From: Thalassoroseus pseudoceratinae
GTDB taxonomy: Bacteria; Planctomycetota; Planctomycetia; Planctomycetales; Planctomycetaceae
Direction of reading: 5' to 3'
Length of the DNA: 64,000 nt
Assembly: GCF_011634775.1 (NCBI RefSeq)
Contig: NZ_JAALXT010000002.1
Coordinates: 372,001 to 436,000, forward strand
Below the pieces are notes generated by a model. The model was not told the DNA's origin and searched no databases. It saw nothing but the letters and a program-made list of their open reading frames with translations. The stretch's first letter is position 1; each line of letters opens with the position of its first letter. A program made the translations under genes and the position numbers. Shown here piece after piece: positions 54,863 to 63,409 of this stretch.

Positions 54863-56018
54863 CGCATTTCCTCAAGATCTCGGCGTAAACTTCTCGAATG
54901 CGCCGTGTCATCGTTTCATGACGAAACTGTTCGGTGAATCGTTCGCGACCGGTTTGGCCGAGTTGGGTGCGTAACTTTGGTTGCTCGACGAGTTCGGTCA
55001 GGGCGTTTGCGATGCCGTCGACCGAACGCGGGGGCAACAGGTAACCGGTTTCGCCGGGGATCGCGACTTCGCGGGCACCGTCGATATCATACGTGATCAC
55101 CGGCTTGCCCGCGATCAACGCTTGAGGCAACACCCGCGCCAATCCTTCTCGCAGGCTGGCATGGACGGCGATGTCCATGGCGTGGATCAACTCCGGCACC
55201 TGGTTGGGGGGGACGAGTCCTGTAAAAACAAATCGATCCGTCAATCCGGCGGCGGCGATTTGATTCCGGATTTCGTCCTGCAAGATGCCGTCACCAACGA
55301 ACAAGAACTTCAAGTTCGGATACCGACCACAAACTTTCGCTGCTGCCGCAACAATATCCTCGTGCCCCTTCAGATGAAACAGCCTCGCGATCTTGCCAAC
55401 CACGATGTCATCCGGTCCGAAGCCGAATTCCTCTCGTACTTGCTTACGCGGTTTGGGCGGCGTGAGAAATGGTTCGACTTCCATGCCACTATAAATGGTG
55501 ACGTACTGCTCGGGACGCCCGACGCCCGCAGCGAGGTAATGGTTCGTCATCGCATCGCAGACGGAAATGATCTTCGTCGACTGCTTCGCCGCCCGGCGTT
55601 CCAGGCTTGTGTAAACGCGGTTCACGAGCGGATTCTGATACGGGTGGAATGACGCTCCGTGAATCGTATGCACCACCGGGATGCCGAGTTTCGCGGCCGC
55701 CATCCGCCCAAGAATCCCCGCTTTCGAGCTGTGTGTGTGCACGACTTCAGGTTTGATCTCGCGCAACAACCGAATGAACTCACGGTAGCTTTGCCAGTCC
55801 GCTCGCGGTCGGATGTTCCGTACCAACTGCGGGATGATTCGCAAATCGAATCCGCCGCGTTCGGCTCGTGTGATCAAACTTCCCTCTGGCCCTAATCCCG
55901 GTCCAGTGATAAGCGTCACCTCATCTTGGTAATCGCGGAATTGGTCCTCCACGGTCAGCAGTGTATTTTCCTGAGCACCGCCGATAATTAATCGCGTGAT
56001 GAGATGAACGGTCCGCAT
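54855..56018 (-). CDS. Glycosyltransferase family 4
   Basis: The protein is 387 residues from the ATG at 56018; a longer frame to 56141 adds a hydrophobic stretch that does not look like a signal. The GT4/GT-B features are VHLITRLIIGGAQENTL at the N-terminus, VHTHSSKAGILGRMAA, VGKIARLFHLKGHEDIV and FLFVGDGILQDEI. The donor-site helix HASLREGLARVLPQALIAGK with the EX7E pattern follows, then REVAIPGETGYLLPP. It transfers a sugar from a nucleotide donor, probably for envelope polysaccharide; the acceptor is unknown. The small Cys-rich gene follows with an overlap. Confidence 0.92.
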   Translation of the reverse strand: MRTVHLITRLIIGGAQENTLLTVEDQFRDYQDEVTLITGPGLGPEGSLITRAERGGFDLRIIPQLVRNIRPRADWQSYREFIRLLREIKPEVVHTHSSKAGILGRMAAAKLGIPVVHTIHGASFHPYQNPLVNRVYTSLERRAAKQSTKIISVCDAMTNHYLAAGVGRPEQYVTIYSGMEVEPFLTPPKPRKQVREEFGFGPDDIVVGKIARLFHLKGHEDIVAAAAKVCGRYPNLKFLFVGDGILQDEIRNQIAAAGLTDRFVFTGLVPPNQVPELIHAMDIAVHASLREGLARVLPQALIAGKPVITYDIDGAREVAIPGETGYLLPPRSVDGIANALTELVEQPKLRTQLGQTGRERFTEQFRHETMTRRIREVYAEILRKCDV

Positions 56019-56224
56019 TGTGACGCAGGGGGCCAGAGTTTGTGGGCAAGAACCAGAGAGGAACAATAGCAGAAAGATTCTGCAAAATCCGCTAAACAAA
56101 TCCGCGTGGTGAGCCGGTCTCTCTGCATGCTGGAAGATCAATACTCGGAATTTGAGTTTTTTGGTTGTGTGTCACGGCTCTGATTTTCAAAGTGTCGTTT
56201 TCATCAAGAACAGATCGGAAACCC

Positions 56225-57451
56225 ATGTCGCTCGCGGATGCGTTTGCCTCGTTTAGTTCGATGCCCGTCGATGTGCCTCGGCTCGTCGAGACGGTGCTGA
56301 GCGAAGCGCGAACGGCGGGCGCGAGCGATATCCACCTGGTCCCAACCGCCGATGCGTTGGCGATGAAATGGCGGCTCGACGGGGTTTTGCAGCGGATTTG
56401 TGAGTTTCCTCGGCAAAGTGGTCCCCAGGTGATTGCTCGGCTGAAAGTTCTCGCGGATTTGCTGACGTATCGGACGGAAATTCCCCAAGAAGGTCGAATT
56501 CGCCCGTGGCGGGACGACGACAACAACGAAAAACTGCCCACAGCCGGTTCGGACACGGAAACACGGCTGAGTACATTTCCAACGCTGTTTGGCGAGAAAG
56601 CCGTTATTCGTTTGTTTGTTGGTGCGGGACGCTATCGGCGGTTGGACGAACTCAGTTTGCCAACCGAAGTGGTTGCCGAGCTTCGTCAGCTCATCGGTCA
56701 AACGGACGGTGTGATTCTTCTGACAGGACCGGCCGGCAGCGGAAAAACAACAACCGCCTATGCCACCTTACGGGAGATCATTGCCACATCAGCCGGGCAG
56801 CGAAGTGTGGTGACTTTGGAGGACCCCATCGAGGTCGTCGTGCCGGGAGCGGATCAAACACAGGTCAATCCCAATGCGGGATTTGACTTGGCAACCGGAT
56901 TAAAAAGTGTGTTGCGACAAGACCCGGATACACTACTCGTCGGGGAAATCCGAGACCGGGAAACCGCCGAAACAGTGTTCCAGGCTTCACTCACCGGTCA
57001 TCTAGTTATGACGACTTTTCACGCCGGCAGCGCGGTTCGGTCGATTGGTCGGCTGTTGGATATGGATATCGAACCCTATCTACTTCGCAGCGGTTTGGCG
57101 GCGGTGTTGTGTCAACGATTGATGAGGCGACTCTGTGAATGTGCGGAAGAATCCCGGGATTCCGCCGACCGATTCGGTCTGCCTGTGGAAACCGTCCGAA
57201 AGCCAATCGGTTGTGAACAGTGCCGCTTCACCGGTTACGCCGGGCGGTTCATTGTGACCGAGTTTTTGGACCCGGAGCGTCACGGCGTTGGGCCGGAAAT
57301 GGCCTCACACCGGGATTCTCGCACGTTGGAGAAGACCGCCGAGGCTCATGGACTGCGATCACTTCGGGATTCTGGGTTGGACGCTGTCCGAGATGGTCGG
57401 ACCTCCCCCGCGGAATTCCTACGCATTTTTGGATCAAAGGAAACCCGATGA
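56225..57451 (+). CDS. gspE: GspE/PilB-type secretion ATPase, short form
   Basis: The protein is 408 residues from ATG 56225. The N2-like domain shows SDIHLVP and MKWRLDGVLQRI; the N1 (MshEN) domain of longer GspE proteins is missing. Walker A is GPAGSGKTTTAYATL, the Asp box LEDPIE, Walker B LLVGEIRDRETAE, and the His box GHLVMTTFHAGSA. Near the end CEC and GCEQC form a Cys pair set resembling the GspE zinc element with altered spacing. It powers pseudopilus or pilus assembly from the cytoplasm. Its stop overlaps the next start (ATGA at 57448-57451). Confidence 0.92.
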   Translation: MSLADAFASFSSMPVDVPRLVETVLSEARTAGASDIHLVPTADALAMKWRLDGVLQRICEFPRQSGPQVIARLKVLADLLTYRTEIPQEGRIRPWRDDDNNEKLPTAGSDTETRLSTFPTLFGEKAVIRLFVGAGRYRRLDELSLPTEVVAELRQLIGQTDGVILLTGPAGSGKTTTAYATLREIIATSAGQRSVVTLEDPIEVVVPGADQTQVNPNAGFDLATGLKSVLRQDPDTLLVGEIRDRETAETVFQASLTGHLVMTTFHAGSAVRSIGRLLDMDIEPYLLRSGLAAVLCQRLMRRLCECAEESRDSADRFGLPVETVRKPIGCEQCRFTGYAGRFIVTEFLDPERHGVGPEMASHRDSRTLEKTAEAHGLRSLRDSGLDAVRDGRTSPAEFLRIFGSKETR

Positions 57452-58497
57452 CTGGTGACGAGCGGGCGATTCCACTCGAAGAGTTGATTGCGTTCAACGA
57501 CGAAATCATTGCGTTGGTCAAAGCGGGTGTGCCGTTGGAAGACGGCTTGCAAACGTTTGCCCGCACGCAACGAGGGCAAGTCGTCCAATTGGCCCAGCGG
57601 GTTGAAGCCCGACTCAAACAAGGTGAAACGCTTCCATCAGCAATTCGTGCGGAAGGCAAACGATTGCCCGCCAGTTATCAGGCCGTCGTCGAAGCCGGTT
57701 TGCGTTCGAATCGGTTGCCGGTCGCGTTGGAATCGCTCGCGGAACACGCCGAGGAAATCGGTCGGTTACGGCATCGGATTGCGGTCGCTCTGATCTATCC
57801 ATTGATTGTGATGATGACTGCCTATGCGTTGTTCGTGGGATTAATTCTGCCGATCCTGGTGCGAATCCTGCACGCGACTTTCGAATCGTTCCATTTGGAA
57901 GCCGGCGGGCTGATGACAGTGCTCGTGAGCTTAGCCGAATCGATGGCGGCGTGGTGGTGGATGGGACCGGCAGTCTTTCTGCTGATCTTTCTGTGGTGGA
58001 TCGTCATTCAGCGATCAGGCTCGTTGCACTTTCGTGGGCTGAGTCGGCCGTTGGCGTGGATTCCCGGCGTGGATTCGGTCAATCGAAAGTTCGGCTACGC
58101 ATCGTTCTCGAATTTGCTTTCTATCATGATCGAACACGGCGTACCGTTGCCCGATGCCATTGAACTCGCCGCCGATGCAATGCCGGATTCCCGTTTGCGA
58201 ATCGCCAGTGAGCAACTCGCCGACGATTTGCGACTCGGACGACGACGCCCCAGTCGTCACCCGGGCATGCCTCCGTTTCTGCATTGGTTGCTCTCGCGAT
58301 CGGCAGAGCAACCGCAACTAGTGCAGTCGCTTAAGAGTGCGGAAGAAATGTATCGAACGCGAGCGGAGTCTCAAATCGCGTGGATTCGCATTGTGTTTCC
58401 CGCAGCGGCGGCGGTCATTTTGGGAGGCGGCGTCACCGTGTTTTATTGCCTCACAGTGTTCTGGCCATTCACGCAATTGCTGAAAATGCTCTCGTGA
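57448..58497 (+). CDS. gspF: GspF-like inner-membrane platform protein 1
   Basis: The 349-residue protein starts at the ATG overlapping the gspE stop; a longer frame from 57220 is an artefact over gspE. Two GspF domains surround hydrophobic helices at about 111-132 (IVMMTAYALFVGLILPILV) and 165-185 (WMGPAVFLLIFLWWIVI), with a last helix at the C-terminus. Domain one contains LVKAGVPLEDGLQTFAR and QAVVEAGLRSNRLP; domain two has FSNLLSIMIEHGVPLPDAIEL. It is the first of three consecutive GspF paralogues. Confidence 0.88.
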   Translation: MTGDERAIPLEELIAFNDEIIALVKAGVPLEDGLQTFARTQRGQVVQLAQRVEARLKQGETLPSAIRAEGKRLPASYQAVVEAGLRSNRLPVALESLAEHAEEIGRLRHRIAVALIYPLIVMMTAYALFVGLILPILVRILHATFESFHLEAGGLMTVLVSLAESMAAWWWMGPAVFLLIFLWWIVIQRSGSLHFRGLSRPLAWIPGVDSVNRKFGYASFSNLLSIMIEHGVPLPDAIELAADAMPDSRLRIASEQLADDLRLGRRRPSRHPGMPPFLHWLLSRSAEQPQLVQSLKSAEEMYRTRAESQIAWIRIVFPAAAAVILGGGVTVFYCLTVFWPFTQLLKMLS

Positions 58498-58563
58498 TGA
58501 GCGGGTTCATCGGGTGAAAGTCTGTTTGCCCTGGGAAATTCTCAACCGACGACGAGCGGAAAT

Positions 58564-59757
58564 ATGGCGGAATTTGATTACACAGCGATCGACATCGACG
58601 GTGGCAGCAACACGGGACGGATTCGCGCTCGTGACGAAGCCGACGCACGAAACCAGCTCACCGGGTTGGGGTGGACGGTCGAATCGATTACGGAAGTCGA
58701 CCGGAACGATGCGGACGAACCGGAACTTCACCGATCTTCGAAAACCGATTTCGAACTAGGGAAGCACCTCGCGGAATTAACCGCCGCCGATTTGCCGTTA
58801 GCGTCTGGGTTATCAATTCTTGCCGAAGAAATCCCACGAGGCCAAACCAAACGGGCGTTGCAACGGGTCGCGGAACGATTGGATCGAGGCGATTCACTCG
58901 ACGAGGCTCTCGACGGACCGGGGGCACCCAGCGAATTGCGTGCCTTGGTCGAGGTTGGCGTGCGTTCCGGTCGGATTGGGGAGGTTCTCAGTGAGTATGT
59001 GAAGCAGAGTCGCAAGTACATGGAACTGCGTCACAAGGCGATGTATTCCATAGGTTATGCAGCCGTCGTCGGGGCGGCGTGTATCGCGGTGCTGCTCGTA
59101 TTCCTACTGATATTGGTTCCCCAGTTCAAAAGCATCTTCATTGATTTCAACACGGAGCTGCCCGGGTTGACCGTAGCGGTTCTTTCGTTGTCCGACACGC
59201 TTCGGACGTATGGAATTTTGATCTTGGCGGTCTTGTTGATCCTCTTCTTTTTAGGGGTGAGAATTGCCAGAGCCGGGCAGTGGTCGGTTTGGAAACAACG
59301 AGTCTTGCGGTGGGTACCGATCATCGGGCCGACGCTGCGTCACATGACGCTTGCCCGTTTTACACGGATGCTGAGTTTGCTCGTCGAGAACAACACACCG
59401 TTGCCGGAAGCCGTCCGATTGGCCGCAAGAGCAACGAACGATGACGCGATGGAAATCGATGTCGAGCAATTGGCCCAGCAGTTGGAAACTCGAGGACCCG
59501 ATGATCTGCCATTTGCAGTGGCTTCACGGTTTCCCCCCAGCTTGATTCAAGTGTTTACAGCCGTCGGTCGGCGACCCAATCTCGGGCAGACATTGTCCAC
59601 ACTCGCCGACGACTACGAAAACCGTTCCGAAGTCCGTGTGATTGCACTGGCACCGGTGCTAGAACCCGTCGTAATTCTGATAACGGGTTGGACGATCGCA
59701 TGGTTCGTCATTGCGATGTTCCTGCCATTGATGAGCCTGTTGAACGACTTGAGTTGA
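58564..59757 (+). CDS. gspF: GspF-like inner-membrane platform protein 2
   Basis: This 397-residue protein is the most canonical of the three. Its N-terminal strand region (FDYTAIDIDGG) is typical of PilC/GspF, followed by LTAADLPLASGLSILAEEI and LVEVGVRSGRIGEVL. Transmembrane helices lie near 165-185 and 215-235, and the second domain has FTRMLSLLVENNTPLPEAVRL. A final helix ends MFLPLMSLLNDLS, the same ending as paralogue 3. It acts as the rotor or platform that transmits ATPase motion to pseudopilins. Confidence 0.92.
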   Translation: MAEFDYTAIDIDGGSNTGRIRARDEADARNQLTGLGWTVESITEVDRNDADEPELHRSSKTDFELGKHLAELTAADLPLASGLSILAEEIPRGQTKRALQRVAERLDRGDSLDEALDGPGAPSELRALVEVGVRSGRIGEVLSEYVKQSRKYMELRHKAMYSIGYAAVVGAACIAVLLVFLLILVPQFKSIFIDFNTELPGLTVAVLSLSDTLRTYGILILAVLLILFFLGVRIARAGQWSVWKQRVLRWVPIIGPTLRHMTLARFTRMLSLLVENNTPLPEAVRLAARATNDDAMEIDVEQLAQQLETRGPDDLPFAVASRFPPSLIQVFTAVGRRPNLGQTLSTLADDYENRSEVRVIALAPVLEPVVILITGWTIAWFVIAMFLPLMSLLNDLS

Positions 59758-59787
59758 CCACTCTTCGATTTGCCAAAGACGCCGAAT

Positions 59788-60849
59788 ATGTTTTACTGGC
59801 TGAGCCTCAATCCATCCCACTTGTTCGAGCCGTTTTTAATGCGGGCTCGCAGACGTCGACAAAGCAGTCTGCTTTGGATGCTCTCCGCTGCGGTCGAGCA
59901 GAATATGCCGATCTCCGACACCGTACGCGCGGTCGCTGCCGATTCTCCGGCTCCGCGATGGAGTCGGCGAACGGAAATGTTCGCGGACTACCTCGATGAT
60001 GGTATGCCCATTGCCGACGCACTGGACCAAGTGCCGAACTTGTTCCCGCCCGACGTGCAACTCGCAATACAATCCGGTGCGGAGTCTGGCACACTCGCAA
60101 GTACTCTCAAACATCAAGCCACTGCGTTGGTCGAACAGGAACAGAGACGAACGTCCTGGCTGGGGTTCTTTTTGTATCTCTTTGTTTTATTGGTAGTGAT
60201 GGCTTCTGTGGTGTCTTTCATCATGGTCTTCATCATCCCGAAATTCAAAAAGATCTTTGAAGACTTTGCGACGGAACTCCCCGCGATGACAAAGCTCACG
60301 GTGAGTTTCTCCGACTTCATGGTTCGGTATGCGATTTATCCGTTTCTCCTGGCGTTCGTCGGGCTGTTGTTACGGTTGCTTTGGCGTCGTTGGTATTGGT
60401 GGACACGATTGGTCGAGAGTTTTCGTCCGGTACGAGCCCGGGCACCGAGCATCCTGCGAGTTCTGAGTGACGCCGTTTCCGCTGGAAGACCGTTAGCCGG
60501 CGTTTTGTCGACATTGGCTCGTCCCAGTGGAAACTCCCGATTCTCCGTCCGAATCTTGGCACTCCGGCAGGCCGCCGAAAGCGGTAACGATGTGTGGCTA
60601 GCGTTCGTCGATGAGGGGTTCCTCACACTCCGTGAAGCCCGAATTCTCCACGCCGCCGAACGACTCGGGAATTTGCCCTGGGCGTTGGAGGAACTCGCAT
60701 CTCGAATCGAACAGCGTCGCGGCGACCGTTGGGAAATTCTCTTGGAAATCGTACGCCCATTTATTCTGTTCGCCATCGGTATCTTCGTCGGATTTATCGT
60801 CATCAGTCTGTTCATGCCGCTGGTGAAGCTGCTTAACGATCTGTCGTGA
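59788..60849 (+). CDS. gspF: GspF-like inner-membrane platform protein 3
   Basis: The protein is 353 residues from ATG 59788; a TTG at 59770 is in frame. The first GspF domain reads WMLSAAVEQNMPISDTVRAV and IQSGAESGTLASTL. Strong transmembrane segments are around 130-150 (FFLYLFVLLVVMASVVSFIM) and 180-200. The second domain is shorter and more diverged (LRVLSDAVSAGRPLAGVLST). The C-terminus, FMPLVKLLNDLS, closely matches that of paralogue 2. It lies 30 bp after paralogue 2. Confidence 0.88.
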   Translation: MFYWLSLNPSHLFEPFLMRARRRRQSSLLWMLSAAVEQNMPISDTVRAVAADSPAPRWSRRTEMFADYLDDGMPIADALDQVPNLFPPDVQLAIQSGAESGTLASTLKHQATALVEQEQRRTSWLGFFLYLFVLLVVMASVVSFIMVFIIPKFKKIFEDFATELPAMTKLTVSFSDFMVRYAIYPFLLAFVGLLLRLLWRRWYWWTRLVESFRPVRARAPSILRVLSDAVSAGRPLAGVLSTLARPSGNSRFSVRILALRQAAESGNDVWLAFVDEGFLTLREARILHAAERLGNLPWALEELASRIEQRRGDRWEILLEIVRPFILFAIGIFVGFIVISLFMPLVKLLNDLS

Positions 60850-60891
60850 TTAATCCGTTGTGTTTCACGAATACTGAAAAGGACCTTGGTT

Positions 60892-61314
60892 TTGAATTGT
60901 GTCTTTCACTCAACGGTACGTTCAGAACGTCGCGGATTGGGATTGATCGAACTTCTCATGGCGGCCATTTTGTTGAGCACGATGTTCGTCGTTGCGGTTC
61001 CAACACTGCGTATCGCGATGACGACAGACCGTCAGAACGCTCGGCAAACCGAAGCGTTGATGACGGCCTCGAACGTACTCGAACGGATCACCCTCAAACC
61101 GTGGGATGAAATCACCTCGGAGACGGCGGCGGAAATTGCACTACCGACATCAATTGCCGACCAACTTCCGGATGCCCAATTACAAGTTCAGGTGGAACCC
61201 CGAGACGATGCCAAGCAGATTCGTGTACTCCTGAGTTGGCAGGGAACCGCCGGTGAGCAGTTGGCTCCCATCCGCTTGACCACTTGGGTCTACCCCACAG
61301 GAGAGGAGCTATGA
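60892..61314 (+). CDS. Pseudopilin-like protein (GspI type)
   Basis: TTG 60892, eight bases after AAGGA, is the likely start; TTG 60886 is also possible. A prepilin signal is clear: SERRGLGLIELLMAAIL, with cleavage expected after G and the conserved Glu five residues on. The mature domain is small and beta-rich, and about 140 residues fits a minor pseudopilin. It overlaps the next gene by ATGA (61311-61314). Confidence 0.82.
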   Translation: MNCVFHSTVRSERRGLGLIELLMAAILLSTMFVVAVPTLRIAMTTDRQNARQTEALMTASNVLERITLKPWDEITSETAAEIALPTSIADQLPDAQLQVQVEPRDDAKQIRVLLSWQGTAGEQLAPIRLTTWVYPTGEEL

Positions 61315-61874
61315 ATCAGAGACGAACTCTGCGACGTCGCGGTTCGATGCTCGTCGAAGTGTTGATGGCCATCAGCATTGGGGCGACGATTTCCGCTGTC
61401 TCGGTTGCGATGATCGTTCGGCTGTATCAAGTCGAGAAAACGATCAGTAATACGATGCAGACGACGGGAAGTTCACGGCGAATGGTCGATGAATTTCGCC
61501 AGGATGCCCACGCAGCGGCCAACGCGGAACTCATTCAAAACCAAGATGAGATGGTCACGGGAATTCAGTTTCATACGTCCGAATCGCAGGCCGTGACATG
61601 GAGTTTTGAAAACGAGCAGTTATCACGCACGGTTCACAACGATGACGAAACCACGCACTCCGACGAGTTTCGGCTCCCCGAAGCAACACGTGTGATATTC
61701 GTTCTGGACCAAGCCGAATCGACACCATTGGCAATCTTGCGGGTGCATCGATTGTCGGGGCCGGTCTCCCCTGCCCCCGAGACGGAATCACGACGTGAGT
61801 ATCAGATCGTCGCGGGATTAGCGCGGAACCATCGTTACGAATCGCCCGCAGTTGGCGAGGGAGACACGCCATGA
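61311..61874 (+). CDS. Pseudopilin-like protein (GspJ type)
   Basis: This 187-residue protein is preceded by GGAGAGGAG. The N-terminal prepilin motif is RRRGSMLVEVLMAISIGATI, with Glu in the expected place; the residue after the cleaved G is Ser. The rest is beta-rich, typical of GspJ-like minor pseudopilins. It overlaps both neighbours by ATGA, so translation is coupled. Confidence 0.8.
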   Translation: MNQRRTLRRRGSMLVEVLMAISIGATISAVSVAMIVRLYQVEKTISNTMQTTGSSRRMVDEFRQDAHAAANAELIQNQDEMVTGIQFHTSESQAVTWSFENEQLSRTVHNDDETTHSDEFRLPEATRVIFVLDQAESTPLAILRVHRLSGPVSPAPETESRREYQIVAGLARNHRYESPAVGEGDTP

Positions 61875-62314
61875 ATCGTTTTCAAAGACGAACTCATCAA
61901 CGTCGTGGCGGGATCATTGTCATCGCCATGGTTTGCCTGATGCTCGCAAGTTTTTTGGTGTTGCATTTGGCGCGGGTGACATTCGCGATTCGAACGCAAC
62001 AACGTCAAGAACTGCATCTCGAACAAGCCACATGGTTGGCGGAAGCGGGCGTCTCGCGAGCGGCATTCCAACTTCGCCGTGATCCGGATTACTCCGGTGA
62101 AACATGGACGATTCCCGCGGACGACTTGAACGGCTTTGAGAGTGGTCAGGTCACGATTGAACTATTAGAGGATGATCGTTCGCAAGTCACCGTGACGGCG
62201 TTTTTCCCCATTGACTCTGCCACACCGATCCGCCGCACGAGAACCGTCACCGTGACGATTGACCAATCACCAATGCCGCCGCGTCCGGCCGTCGCCGAGA
62301 AACCAAATTCCTAA
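61871..62314 (+). CDS. Minor pseudopilin/GspK-like membrane protein
   Basis: This 147-residue protein has a basic N-terminus and a single hydrophobic helix, [20 protein letters not shown], followed by [21 protein letters not shown]-like sequence with the AEAG(V/I)xRA pattern seen in GspK and PilX-type proteins. The Glu of the prepilin signal is absent, as in GspK. It is shorter than usual GspK proteins, so it may correspond only to the N-terminal domain. ATGA overlap with the upstream gene. Confidence 0.75.
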   Translation: MNRFQRRTHQRRGGIIVIAMVCLMLASFLVLHLARVTFAIRTQQRQELHLEQATWLAEAGVSRAAFQLRRDPDYSGETWTIPADDLNGFESGQVTIELLEDDRSQVTVTAFFPIDSATPIRRTRTVTVTIDQSPMPPRPAVAEKPNS

Positions 62315-62339
62315 CACACCCATCGCCCTGGAGAACTCC

Positions 62340-63254
62340 ATGAGAACAACTTGTTCAAATCGTCCCACCAAGAATTCACGTGGCTTCACACTGATTGAGT
62401 TATTGGTCGTGATCGCCATCATTGCCATTCTGATTGCCCTACTGCTACCGGCCGTGCAACAGGCACGTGAAGCCGCCCGCCGGACAACCTGCAAGAACAA
62501 TCTTGCACAAATCGGGTTGGCATTGTTGAACTACGAACACGCCTACGAGGTGTTGCCACCCGGCGTCGTCAATCCCACCGGACCCATCCGCTCGGTTCCT
62601 GAGGGATATCACATGAGCTGGATGGTGCAACTCTTACCGTATGTCGAACAGGTGCAAATGTTTCGACAATTCGATTTTTCCAAGAGTATCTATGCACCGG
62701 AAAACGCGAAGGTACGGGCGGTGGCATTGAACACTTACTTTTGCCCCTCCAGCCCCGGACCTCAAGTGCGAGAAAGCGGAGATCACATTGTTGACTTCGA
62801 TGACCCCGTGCCACCTGCCGTTGAGATCGCAGTGACGAACTACGCAGCGTGTCACAACTCGACGGAGGAGCCCATCGACACCGATAACTCGGGAGTGATG
62901 TTCTTGAATAGCGCGATCCGCTATCAAGACATCCCCGATGGTAGCTCCAACACGATTTTCGTGGGCGAGAAGTTCATTGATCTGGATGATCTCGGTTGGG
63001 GATCGGGAACGAGATCGAGTTTGCGGAATACGAGCCGACTCAACAACGATTCCGCATTCAGCAGGGAACCCGATGCAAACTTCGTCGCCGCTGAACCATT
63101 GGCAGTTGGTGGATTCGGCAGTTTCCACGCAGGCGGCGCTCAGTTCGCCTTTGGTGACGGCTCCGTACGGTTCATGAGCGAGAACCTCGAACCGGCCGTC
63201 TTCCAAAGTCTTGGCCATCGCTCGGACGGCATGCTGATTGGCGATAATTTCTAA
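62340..63254 (+). CDS. DUF1559 pilin-like protein
   Basis: The protein is 304 residues from ATG 62340. It has the planctomycete DUF1559 architecture: the prepilin signal [20 protein letters not shown], then [28 protein letters not shown], and a C-terminal H[15 protein letters not shown] motif. DUF1559 proteins are widespread and highly multiplied in Planctomycetota. Here it ends the secretion operon and is a plausible main pilin or pseudopilin substrate; this assignment is inferred from position. Confidence 0.95.
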   Translation: MRTTCSNRPTKNSRGFTLIELLVVIAIIAILIALLLPAVQQAREAARRTTCKNNLAQIGLALLNYEHAYEVLPPGVVNPTGPIRSVPEGYHMSWMVQLLPYVEQVQMFRQFDFSKSIYAPENAKVRAVALNTYFCPSSPGPQVRESGDHIVDFDDPVPPAVEIAVTNYAACHNSTEEPIDTDNSGVMFLNSAIRYQDIPDGSSNTIFVGEKFIDLDDLGWGSGTRSSLRNTSRLNNDSAFSREPDANFVAAEPLAVGGFGSFHAGGAQFAFGDGSVRFMSENLEPAVFQSLGHRSDGMLIGDNF

Positions 63255-63325
63255 AGCACGACGGGCCACTGTCTCGGTCCGCAGGTCGCAACGGCAGACC
63301 GAGTTCTATCCGCATTCAACGAAGA

Positions 63326-63374
63326 AATTGAAGATGGCGTTCCACCGATCAAAATGGAGCGACCATCTTCAATT
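63326..63374. terminator. Probable bidirectional terminator hairpin
   Basis: A 12-bp perfect stem (AATTGAAGATGG with CCATCTTCAATT), plus imperfect inner pairing, is flanked by A-rich and T-rich sequence. It lies between the convergent DUF1559 and RmlD-like genes. Confidence 0.55.
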
Positions 63375-63409
63375 CTTGTTTCCTGCCGCATTTACACGAT
63401 TGGCAAATC

